From a virus, in the IMG/VR virus record IMGVR_UViG_3300019458_000049, positions 1 to 49,510 of that record: DNA of 49,510 nt; one strand, written 5' to 3'. Positions within the stretch are counted from its first letter, which is position 1. Each line of letters begins with the position of its first letter. The notes under the pieces were generated by a model. It saw only the letters and a list, made by a program, of their open reading frames with translations, was not told where the DNA came from and made no database searches. Of the stretch, positions 1-6,028 are shown piece by piece. The position numbers and the translations under genes were made by a program.

Positions 1-136
1 CGACGATGCGCGCTGCTACGGCGCGCAAGAAAGACTCATCGTCTTCTCTGAACGATTCGCGAAGCTCCAAGTACGCCAAGTGTTCCATCGCCTCGCGGAG
101 CGTACGCCGTCGCAACTGCTTGTCCTCGGTCGCCAT
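1..136 (-). CDS. Truncated phage gene, N-terminal 45 residues only
   Basis: The reading frame opens with ATG at 136, directly after the TAG stop of the preceding small gene, and runs off the left edge of the window, so only the N-terminus is visible. The visible residues begin MATEDKQLRRRTLREAMEHL and are charged and probably helical, with no motif I recognise. A GGAGG-like ribosome site lies inside the end of the upstream gene. Its position after the primase gene suggests a small accessory replication or early gene, but this is inference from context only. No function is assigned. Confidence 0.55.
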   Translation of the reverse strand, partial: MATEDKQLRRRTLREAMEHLAYLELRESFREDDESFLRAVAARIV

Positions 137-274
137 CTACGCACCCGCCTTGCTCATTGTTCCTCCTCTCGCCGCTCTTTGGCGGCAGCCGCACCGATGG
201 GAGTCGAACCCATCCCCAGCCTGAGTTATCCAGGGCACCACGCCGTGCGAAGGACCACAAGCCGGACACTTCAT
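137..274 (-). CDS. Small zinc-ribbon-like protein (45 aa)
   Basis: The 45-residue product starts MKCPACG and later has HRCGCRQ, giving a CxxC knuckle and a second CxC/His cluster about 25 residues on, which is the arrangement of a minimal zinc ribbon. It could bind nucleic acid or protein. I chose the ATG at 274 because it overlaps the TGA of a possible 13-codon mini-ORF (ATGA coupling) and places the Cys pair at the extreme N-terminus, as in other phage ribbons. The stop abuts the next ATG. A caveat: the stretch 196-214 also reads as a textbook tRNA T-arm on the minus strand, so part of this ORF might be a tRNA remnant. No full cloverleaf can be drawn. Confidence 0.45.
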   Translation of the reverse strand: MKCPACGPSHGVVPWITQAGDGFDSHRCGCRQRAARGGTMSKAGA

Positions 275-312
275 CTCACGATGAGCCACGTCACCAACAC
301 GCTCCGTCCCAT
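271..312 (-). CDS. Possible 13-codon leader peptide
   Basis: A mini-ORF (MGRSVLVTWLIVR) begins at ATG 312, with an AGGGAGG Shine-Dalgarno at 319-325 and six bases of spacing. It ends in a TGA that overlaps the ATG of the next gene as ATGA. The strong ribosome site followed by such a short frame fits a translational-coupling leader for the zinc-ribbon gene. It could equally be an upstream extension that is simply not used. The peptide is hydrophobic in its middle. Confidence is low because of its length. Confidence 0.25.
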   Translation of the reverse strand: MGRSVLVTWLIVR

Positions 313-418
313 GGGGGACCTCCCTGGCGGCTCTCTCGCCGCTCACCAATATAGATAAGCCCGGTCGGAGATGAATTTGGCAAGATTCAGGATGCCGTAA
401 AAACGACGTTCTTACGGC
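313..418 (-). other. Gap after primase: hairpin at the stop codon and AT-rich tract
   Basis: A 7-bp inverted repeat (GCCGTAA at 394-400 and TTACGGC at 412-418) includes the primase TAA stop in one arm, so the transcript can fold right at the end of the gene. No T-run follows on the minus strand, so it is not a clear intrinsic terminator. Below it the minus strand reads TTGCCA and then an AT-rich TATCTATATT tract about 20 bases on. This is unusually AT-rich for this genome and might be a weak promoter for the leftmost genes. The spacing is longer than ideal, so I do not call it a promoter. Confidence 0.3.
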
Positions 419-1470
419 TTCAGATCACTCGCCAGAACAGGCCGGAATGGCTCCGCGTCTCGGATGACTGCCGCGTTCTGCATCGCAGTGAGCGAACCCG
501 GATCGTGCCCTTCCGGCGGCACCGCGATGAAAGTCGGCGCATACGCAGAAAGCTCCGCCGCCAGGCGCCGCGCGCACTCGTACTCTTCCTCGCCACGGTC
601 CAGATAGACCGTGTAGCGCCGCGTTCTCATGCGGCGAAGCCTCTCGATCTTCTGCGGCGCAGCAATCTTGCCGAGCAACGCCACCGCATGCACACCGACT
701 TTCATCGCATCGATCGGTCCTTCGCAGATGACGACGTGCTCTTGGTTCATCGCACGGTCATAATTGAAGATGGCGTCGCTCGCAGTCGCCTCGCCAGGCT
801 TCACGATGGGGTTCAACGTCTTGCGGTAATGCGTCTCTTCAATCCATGCCTTGCGCTCTTCCGGCGAAACCTTGGCCGGCGGATCCCACGATGCGCGGCC
901 TTGCCAGTAGACCATCCCGCCGTCCATGAAGATCGGGAAGAGGATGTACTGCCGCAAGCGCCCCATTCGACCGAACCCGAGCTTGTACGCCACCGTCTGC
1001 GATGTCTCGATGCCCCGCTTGGCAAGGTACTGCCAGCCGGCAAGATGCAGAGTGTGCATTTGAGGATGCCAGACGAGTAGGTCTACACCGTCAGGCCAAG
1101 CCATCTGCGGGAGGCGCAGCAAACGTTGCCGGTCACGAAGGACCGCTGCCTTCGTCATCGACGCAAGCTCCACAGGCGCGTCTCCACCTACATAGCCGTC
1201 TAGGATGAAGTGAATTGCGCCAAGCTCATCCGTACGTTCGAGTAGCTGTACGAGCGACATCGTGTCTCCCGTACGATGGCAGCCCCAGCAAATCCACGCA
1301 CCGGATCCCTTGCGCGCATTCCAGCGCAGACGTGAGCTCCCACAAGCCGGACACGGGAAGAGGTACTCGTACGAGCCCTCGCCGCGCGACTCCTTCCTGC
1401 CGCCGTGGCGCTTCGCGAAGACCGCCGCATCGAAATTCGCGAGCGCACGATCTAGATTCACAAACGTCAC
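412..1470 (-). CDS. DNA primase (zinc-finger and TOPRIM domains)
   Basis: This is a DnaG-type primase of about 352 residues that would make RNA primers at the phage fork. Near the N-terminus is the zinc-binding motif FPCPACGSS...WICWGCHRTGD, a CHC2-like finger. The catalytic TOPRIM begins with VVICEGPIDAMKVG, whose Glu would bind metal. The second acidic motif is VYLDRGEEEYE rather than a classic DxD, and a PEGHDPGSL tail follows. I start it at GTG 1470, which overlaps the TGA of the upstream gene as GTGA, with AAAGG ten bases before. A longer frame to 1644 exists but looks noncoding. The gene sits with DnaB-like and SF2 helicases in one minus-strand run, consistent with a replication operon. 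It could also be a primase lacking helicase-binding parts, since no C-terminal helicase domain is present. Confidence 0.88.
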   Translation of the reverse strand: MTFVNLDRALANFDAAVFAKRHGGRKESRGEGSYEYLFPCPACGSSRLRWNARKGSGAWICWGCHRTGDTMSLVQLLERTDELGAIHFILDGYVGGDAPVELASMTKAAVLRDRQRLLRLPQMAWPDGVDLLVWHPQMHTLHLAGWQYLAKRGIETSQTVAYKLGFGRMGRLRQYILFPIFMDGGMVYWQGRASWDPPAKVSPEERKAWIEETHYRKTLNPIVKPGEATASDAIFNYDRAMNQEHVVICEGPIDAMKVGVHAVALLGKIAAPQKIERLRRMRTRRYTVYLDRGEEEYECARRLAAELSAYAPTFIAVPPEGHDPGSLTAMQNAAVIRDAEPFRPVLASDLKP

Positions 1471-1700
1471 AAGGCGCGAGCCTTTCGCGGTGCAGCCGTT
1501 GTGACCGGAAGCGCACGCGCCTTGCGTGCAACGGGATGGCAACGCGGGCACGCACTGTCTTGCTTCTCTGCTTTCTCCATCGCAAGAAACGCCTGCCCAA
1601 GATTGACCGTCGCAACACAGTACCCGTGCTTGCACTTGCCGCACTCGCGCATGACGCGCGCCTCCCTGCCAGATGCAATGCAGAATACGCGGTCACTCAT
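1467..1700 (-). CDS. Small Cys-rich (zinc-ribbon) protein with RKARAL tail
   Basis: The product is 77 residues. It has an early CGKC knuckle, a second CPRC knuckle about 33 residues later, and a C-terminal tail containing ARKARALP and then PRKARAL immediately before the stop. The two CxxC pairs make a single zinc ribbon likely. The start ATG 1700 overlaps the preceding TGA as ATGA, and the end overlaps the primase GTG, so it is translationally coupled on both sides. The basic tail repeats a peptide found at the end of the previous gene and in a head protein at 34.6 kb. The function is unknown. Context suggests an accessory replication factor or regulator. Confidence 0.7.
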   Translation of the reverse strand: MSDRVFCIASGREARVMRECGKCKHGYCVATVNLGQAFLAMEKAEKQDSACPRCHPVARKARALPVTTAAPRKARAL

Positions 1701-1948
1701 AGTGCCCGTGCTTTCCGTACCGGATTCACAATCTCGGGCAACTCGCGCGCCTTGCGCGGAATCGGCGGATCGCCGGGCCAATCCAAAGCTCGCCAGCACG
1801 CAGGGCACGTTGGCGTACGCAGCTTCACGTCCGCTGGCTTCATCACGAAGAAGCCGCACACGAGTGAGATGAACGGAAGCTCCGACACGATGCGCTCCAC
1901 AGCGCATGTTCCGTCATTGTGGACGACTGTGAACACACGCTTCATCAT
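1697..1948 (-). CDS. Small Cys-containing protein with RKAREL/RKARAL tail
   Basis: This 83-residue protein starts MMKRVFTVVHNDG, coupled to the DnaB-like helicase stop through ATGATG, and could also start at the second Met. It has Cys at several positions and one clear CPAC pair near residue 48, so at most half of a metal site is visible. The C-terminal third contains IPRKARELP and ends VRKARAL. The same peptide is encoded with different synonymous codons in the next gene, which points to selection on the peptide. I do not recognise a family. The position between helicase and primase suggests a role in linking or regulating replication proteins, but that is inference. Confidence 0.65.
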   Translation of the reverse strand: MMKRVFTVVHNDGTCAVERIVSELPFISLVCGFFVMKPADVKLRTPTCPACWRALDWPGDPPIPRKARELPEIVNPVRKARAL

Positions 1949-3282
1949 GACGACGCCCCAGGCGGCTTCGCGATTTCGCTCGTAGTGATCATCCGCTGCC
2001 GCGACAAGTCGTTCGAGACGAGGAAGAGCTTGTTCACTTGCCCATCGCGGTAGCCTTCCCAGAACACGCGCATCGAGCCATTCGCCATCTCGTCATCCGT
2101 CGCGTTCAGCGAACCGTAAGCACTCACGATCCGGACCTTCGCGTAGGCATCTGCTACGTCCGACGACGTGAGGATGTGAGGCTTGTTGTTCGCGCCTTCT
2201 TTCGGTCGGCGTGCCTGCCATGCGCTCCATCCCGCAAGCCCTTCCTGATTGATGAACCGCTGAAGGTCGTGCGCGGCATTCACCTGATTCTGCGTCTCGC
2301 TGTCCACGGCATCGCGTGAACGGAGCAAGTCCATGTAGTCCACGATGAGCATTCTCGGCGCGAAGCCAAGCGTCTTCAGCTTCTTCGTTTCTGCCACGAT
2401 GTGCATGACGGAAATGTTCCAGTCGTTCATCGTGCGGATCACGAGCAAGCGTCGAAGCGACTCGTAATCTTCCTGCATCGCCTTGTAGATCGCGCTGCCA
2501 ATCTCTCCCTTCTTCACGTTCGTGTACAGTTCTTGTGAGAAGCACGCATCGTAGCGTGCTCCGATTTGATCTCCGCTCCCTTCGAGCACGATGTGCAGCG
2601 CCGGTTGCCGGTGGACACGGGTCGCATGGAATCCCTGATTCACTAGCCAGGTCGTCTTGCATCGTTTCGCGTAGGCGAACACGACCCACAACTCTCCCCG
2701 ATGCACGCCCCCTTCCGCCATCCGGTCAAGCTCGTGAATTCCGGTCATGAACGCATCGGCTTCTCCCGACACGGCTGCGCGGTAGCGGATGCGTTGCCTC
2801 TTGGGTAGCTCCTCGAAGAACCACTGGCGGTCTTCAGCGTCGAAGTCCACGTTGACGATCCGCTCTTGCGCGCGGGCCATCACGTCATACGCAGCATCGT
2901 GCTTGCCGTCGTTGAAGAGCGCGGCCGACTCACGATGCGCAACAGCGAAGATCGATCGGCGGATGAACTCGCGCAGTTCATGCCGCACGTAGTTGCTCTC
3001 GGCTACGGCTCCGAGTTGGATGATTAGCTCCACCTCGGAGCCGTAGCGCAACATCTTTTCTGGCGAAAGGCTCTTCACGAGTTGGCGCAGTGGGAGATCG
3101 GTACACCGCATGCCGTACGTTTCCCAGTAGCGTTTCATCTCGCGATAGACCCAGCCCAACGGCTCCGCCGTGAAGTGCCCTGGCTCGACGTGCTCCATGA
3201 CTTTCACGGCGAACTCTTCGTCCGTCATGCAGAGCCGCAGGATCGCGCGTTGGAACGGAACGTCGAACGTGAATGAGGACAC
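1945..3282 (-). CDS. DnaB-like replicative helicase
   Basis: The 445-residue product has the architecture of phage DnaB-family helicases: a helical N-terminal domain (about 1-140), a linker, and a RecA-type ATPase core from about 165. The core opens with FMTGIHELDRMAEGGVHRGE. The P-loop follows at 203-210, reading AYAKRCKT, and Walker B is RMLIVDYMDLL near 332-342. The residue before the catalytic Lys is Cys instead of the usual Gly, which is unusual for a P-loop. Lys and Thr are retained, so activity is plausible. The start is GTG 3282, with a GGGG-rich ribosome site. It probably unwinds the phage fork and partners with the adjacent primase. The C-terminal coupling to the small genes downstream is tight. 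Confidence 0.85.
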   Translation of the reverse strand: MSSFTFDVPFQRAILRLCMTDEEFAVKVMEHVEPGHFTAEPLGWVYREMKRYWETYGMRCTDLPLRQLVKSLSPEKMLRYGSEVELIIQLGAVAESNYVRHELREFIRRSIFAVAHRESAALFNDGKHDAAYDVMARAQERIVNVDFDAEDRQWFFEELPKRQRIRYRAAVSGEADAFMTGIHELDRMAEGGVHRGELWVVFAYAKRCKTTWLVNQGFHATRVHRQPALHIVLEGSGDQIGARYDACFSQELYTNVKKGEIGSAIYKAMQEDYESLRRLLVIRTMNDWNISVMHIVAETKKLKTLGFAPRMLIVDYMDLLRSRDAVDSETQNQVNAAHDLQRFINQEGLAGWSAWQARRPKEGANNKPHILTSSDVADAYAKVRIVSAYGSLNATDDEMANGSMRVFWEGYRDGQVNKLFLVSNDLSRQRMITTSEIAKPPGASS

Positions 3283-3302
3283 CGCCGCCCCTTACCAGAT
3301 GT

Positions 3303-3854
3303 TCAGGACGCTGCGCGAACCGAGACGAGATCGAAGCCGTGCTGCGCGTTCAGATCCTGCGCGCAACGGACTGCTTGCGGGCACGTTGGGCAAACGGATG
3401 ACTTCGGATGATAACCGCCAGAGTGCTGCGACGAAAGCCGGCAAAGCTCCGGCCTGCCAGACAGGACGTAGGTCCGCTTGTACTGCTCCTGTGCAGGTCG
3501 CGGCGGCGCGCGGAGGGAATCGAAGTGCTGCCTCGATGCCGTGCTGGCTGCTTCGCGTGTCAGCCGTGCGTCTGCCGCTTCACGATGTGCCCTGCTCTCG
3601 CCAGTCTTCCAGGCAGCGAGCAACTTCTCGCTCGCAAGATTCCGGAAACCGGGCAGGTAACCTTTCGACGCGAGCGCGACACGACGGAAACGGTCACGCA
3701 TGAAAAGGATGGGGTCTACTTCATTCGCGTCGCACCATTTCAGATAGGTCTCGACATGCTGTCTCGATGACGCTTTCAGCCCTGTCGTGATCGGTCGCCC
3801 GTACTTCCGATAAAGCGCGCAGAACTCGGTGAGCACGGCCGGGACGCGATCCAT
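3303..3854 (-). CDS. Unrecognised replication-module protein with C-terminal Cys/His cluster
   Basis: This is a 183-residue protein with an N-terminal helical part (MDRVPAVLTEFCALYRKYG...), a basic Ala/Arg-rich middle and a C-terminal cluster reading C-H-H-CPTC-C within about 30 residues (135-165). The cluster looks able to bind zinc. An AAAGG ribosome site precedes ATG 3854 by nine bases. It lies between the SF2 helicase and DnaB-like helicase genes on the same strand, the place where helicase loaders or single-strand-binding accessory factors are often found in phage operons. I see no ATPase or OB-fold signature, so no function is assigned. Confidence 0.7.
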   Translation of the reverse strand: MDRVPAVLTEFCALYRKYGRPITTGLKASSRQHVETYLKWCDANEVDPILFMRDRFRRVALASKGYLPGFRNLASEKLLAAWKTGESRAHREAADARLTREAASTASRQHFDSLRAPPRPAQEQYKRTYVLSGRPELCRLSSQHSGGYHPKSSVCPTCPQAVRCAQDLNAQHGFDLVSVRAAS

Positions 3855-3869
3855 GTTCGAGCACCTTTC

Positions 3870-5249
3870 TCACGGGACGACCACGCAGTCGCCTAGATGT
3901 TTTCGAGCGAAAACAATTCGCTCGTTCGAGTGGCGGGCCAACAACTTGTGATGAGTGTCTCGGAAGTCGTAGATGCGACCAATCTGCTTGCCAGGATGAG
4001 CGGTCAATGGGCGGAAGTACGATTGCATCATCGTCACTCCGTCCGATCCCGCTGACGCATAGATGAGCGCTCCGGCATTTGGCAGGTCCACACCCTCGCC
4101 CAGAACAGTAGTACCTACCAGAACTCGGAAGGCTCCGGCAAGAAATTCGCGCACGGCTTCGCTCGTCAGTGCGTCTTCGCCGCCCTTGACGACCACGGAG
4201 TCAGGGATCATCTGGCCAAGCGCGTCCGCGTGCGCACGATGCTTCACGAGCACAATGGTCGGGATTCCACTGCGCGCCAACGAGAGCGCGAACGTCACGA
4301 TGTGCCCGTTGCGCCGATCGCACTTGACGACGCCTGCCGTGTACGCCTCCTTCCAGTTCCTCCCTCGCACACGCATCGCCCGCGTCGGAATGAAGTACAC
4401 ACGCGGCTGGACGAGATAATCAGGCACAAGGTCGGCCAACTGAATCTTCTGGATCACCTGCGCGCACACAGCCTCCATCGCCAGCGTGTCCGTTCCTGTC
4501 CGGAAGTGCGTCCCAGTAAACATGAATCTGAAATAAGCTTCCGACGCAAGCGCCGAGAGCCGGTGGTAGGACTCCGCCGCACTGTGATGGAACTCGTCGA
4601 TGATGAGCGCCTTGCGCGTCTTGAACCAATCCGGATCCTGCTTCAGTACAGATGCAACCGTCGCAATGACGATCTGCTTCGAGGCGTCCCTCTCGTAAGA
4701 CTGTGCCTCGCCGTCCAGCCGGGCCAGCATGTCGTTCGGGTAGAACCGCTGGAAGGTCTCGTAGGTCTGCCGAACGATCGCCACGCTGGGCGCAACGTAG
4801 AGGACCGGCTGGGCTAGCTCATCTACGATGCGCACCGCCATGAGCGTCTTGCCGGAGCGAGGCGGTGCATCCACGATCCCGGTCGTTGCCCGGCAGAGCC
4901 TGTCATGAACCTCATCCTGATAGGGCCGCCAGGACGACACCACCGAACGCCACGAGTGATTGGCCGGAGGCACCACCCTGACATCTCGAACCTCGCAAGG
5001 CACCCTGTACATCCTGGCCAGCGCTTCGACGTGATACGTCAGGCCGGCAGGGACGACACTCCCGTGGAGCATCGAACCGTATGGCATGGCTTCGTGCCAG
5101 AAGATGCTCCCGAAACGAACCCCCTTCACGATGGGCTTTTTCTTGCTGCCGAGTTCCAGCTTGATCGCTAGATGCCGTGCAACGGAAGCCAGGAACTCGG
5201 CCGGAGCCTGATGCAGCTTGGAGTAGCTGTTGCCTCTCGTGATGATCAC
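3870..5249 (-). CDS. SF2 (DEAD/UvsW-like) DNA helicase
   Basis: The 459-residue protein carries the ordered superfamily 2 motifs. Motif I is DAPPRSGKTLMAVRI and motif Ia is in VLYVAPSVAIVRQT. Motif II is IIDEFHH, a DEFH box, and motif III is MFTGTHFRTG. The second lobe contains VLVGTTVLGEGVDLPNAG (motif V) and QSYFRPLTAH (a degenerate motif VI). An N-terminal region of about 110 residues precedes the core, as in UvsW-type phage helicases that remodel recombination and replication intermediates. It is the first gene downstream of the 5250-5460 control region and so is likely transcribed from there. The ribosome site before ATG 5249 is weak. GTG or ATG within a few codons could serve instead. 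Confidence 0.85.
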   Translation of the reverse strand: MIITRGNSYSKLHQAPAEFLASVARHLAIKLELGSKKKPIVKGVRFGSIFWHEAMPYGSMLHGSVVPAGLTYHVEALARMYRVPCEVRDVRVVPPANHSWRSVVSSWRPYQDEVHDRLCRATTGIVDAPPRSGKTLMAVRIVDELAQPVLYVAPSVAIVRQTYETFQRFYPNDMLARLDGEAQSYERDASKQIVIATVASVLKQDPDWFKTRKALIIDEFHHSAAESYHRLSALASEAYFRFMFTGTHFRTGTDTLAMEAVCAQVIQKIQLADLVPDYLVQPRVYFIPTRAMRVRGRNWKEAYTAGVVKCDRRNGHIVTFALSLARSGIPTIVLVKHRAHADALGQMIPDSVVVKGGEDALTSEAVREFLAGAFRVLVGTTVLGEGVDLPNAGALIYASAGSDGVTMMQSYFRPLTAHPGKQIGRIYDFRDTHHKLLARHSNERIVFARKHLGDCVVVP

Positions 5250-5460
5250 GGGTCTAAGTAGTACAAGATTTGGAATGCGCGCGGAGCGCGCCCCTCCCTG
5301 TAGCGTAGTACCTGAGCGAAGCGAAGGTACGTAGCCAGGGAGTATCGGTATGGGTACCTCTCTCTATACCATGTGTACCGGGGAGGTCAGAAGTGATCTG
5401 GGTCAAGATCAAATTTGATCTGGGTCGCAAGCATCTCAAGGCAGGTCAAAGTGATCTGGG
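5250..5460 (-). promoter_or_regulatory. Noncoding control block between initiator and helicase genes
   Basis: This 211-base stretch is the longest gene-free part of the window. From high to low coordinates on the minus strand it holds three TGATCTGGGTC repeats, a perfect 14-bp palindrome (GATCAAATTTGATC, 5407-5420), a TATAGA box at about 5361-5366 with a loosely matching CTGACC sixteen bases upstream, and then a structured leader with two hairpins before the helicase start. Such a layout suits a promoter with operator or iteron sites, controlled by the winged-helix protein encoded immediately beside it. The promoter boxes are weak matches to sigma-70 and I hold them loosely. Confidence 0.5.
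5277..5342 (-). other. Two hairpins in the leader of the SF2 helicase transcript
   Basis: On the minus strand the leader can form a long imperfect hairpin. CTCCCTG at 5336-5342 pairs with CAGGGAG at 5294-5300, and inside it GTACCT pairs with AGGTAC (5325-5330 with 5307-5312) around a CG-rich loop. A compact 5-bp GC hairpin follows (5277-5281 with 5287-5291). The helicase start is about 30 bases below. There is no T-run after either hairpin, so they look more like RNA structures affecting stability or translation than terminators. The family is unrecognised. Confidence 0.45.
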
Positions 5461-5463
5461 TCA
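5384..5463. repeat. Iteron-like direct repeats with central palindrome
   Basis: Copy 1 (5384-5405) and copy 3 (5443-5463) share AGGTCA, one optional base, then AAGTGATCTGGGTCA. Copy 2 (5416-5426) has only the core TGATCTGGGTC and overlaps the right half of the palindrome GATCAAATTTGATC (5407-5420). The last three bases of copy 3 are the stop codon of the initiator-like gene. Direct repeats placed right beside a winged-helix replication-type gene are typical of plasmid and phage origins (iterons) or of autoregulatory operators. The sequence alone does not separate these. Confidence 0.6.
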
Positions 5464-5979
5464 GCGCTTGCGCCGGAAGTACTGCGGTTCACCTCTCGTT
5501 TGAATCAAAGGATGCTTCAGGAGACCGAATCTGTTCGGTTTGCCCGGCTCAGACAAAACCAGAATCAGCTTGTGCTGGCGAAGTGCCCGAAGTGCTCTCT
5601 TGATCGTCGGCACACTCGTCCCGATTGACTTTGCAAGGTCATCCTCCGTGGCTTGTAACCAGTCAGGCGTCTTGCGGCGATTCCATCTGTGGAATAGCTC
5701 GCCATAGAGAAAAATCGCAGGCGCGGACAATTCCCCGCACTCGATCAAATCTTTCGGGATCTGCAAGAACTGGCGCAAGAACGTCCTCCCTTCCAGCAGT
5801 GGATTTGCTGAAGCAATCACACGCCGTGCTCGTCGCTCCGCGGCCCGGCGCAGCCGTTTCTCAGTCGCCGCCATGCTCCGCAGTTCTGCTTCAGCGTCTT
5901 CGACGATGTGCGGCGTGCAGAACGGAAGCGGGAGCACTTTGCCGCCAGGCTCGTTCGGGTCCAGGTCTCGTTTTCTCAC
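5461..5979 (-). CDS. Winged-helix replication initiator-like / regulator protein
   Basis: The product is 172 residues from GTG 5979, chosen because GAGGGAGG sits six bases upstream and because a longer frame would run through the divergent gene's start. The N-terminal half is basic (KRLRRAAERRARR). The C-terminal half has a helix-turn-helix reading ATEDDLAKSIGTSVPTIKRA, followed by LRQHKLILVLSEPGKPNRFG, the wing. This pattern matches the HTH_36-type fold of plasmid and phage replication initiators and related regulators. The gene ends inside a repeat of the TGATCTGGGTC family, so it probably binds those repeats, either to open an origin or to control its operon. It is divergent from the plus-strand island with only 49 bases between the two start codons. 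Confidence 0.7.
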   Translation of the reverse strand: MRKRDLDPNEPGGKVLPLPFCTPHIVEDAEAELRSMAATEKRLRRAAERRARRVIASANPLLEGRTFLRQFLQIPKDLIECGELSAPAIFLYGELFHRWNRRKTPDWLQATEDDLAKSIGTSVPTIKRALRALRQHKLILVLSEPGKPNRFGLLKHPLIQTRGEPQYFRRKR

Positions 5980-6028
5980 ACAGTTCGCCTCCCTCGCAAC
6001 CCGTGCTGCATCAGGTACTCTATCGGAT

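Noticed and set aside
181-274. Calling a tRNA gene from the T-arm sequence
   Set aside because: No complete cloverleaf: the anticodon arm cannot be drawn with a U33 loop and the element is about 12 bases too short. It is kept only as a finding.
1471-1644. Longer primase start at 1644
   Set aside because: The extra residues overlap the coding part of the zinc-ribbon gene out of frame and look random. GTG 1470 has GTGA coupling.
5873-6028. N-terminal extension of the large plus-strand gene to 5873
   Set aside because: The extension is Ser-rich and low in structure and lies antisense to the initiator gene's coding start, which has a strong GAGGGAGG site.
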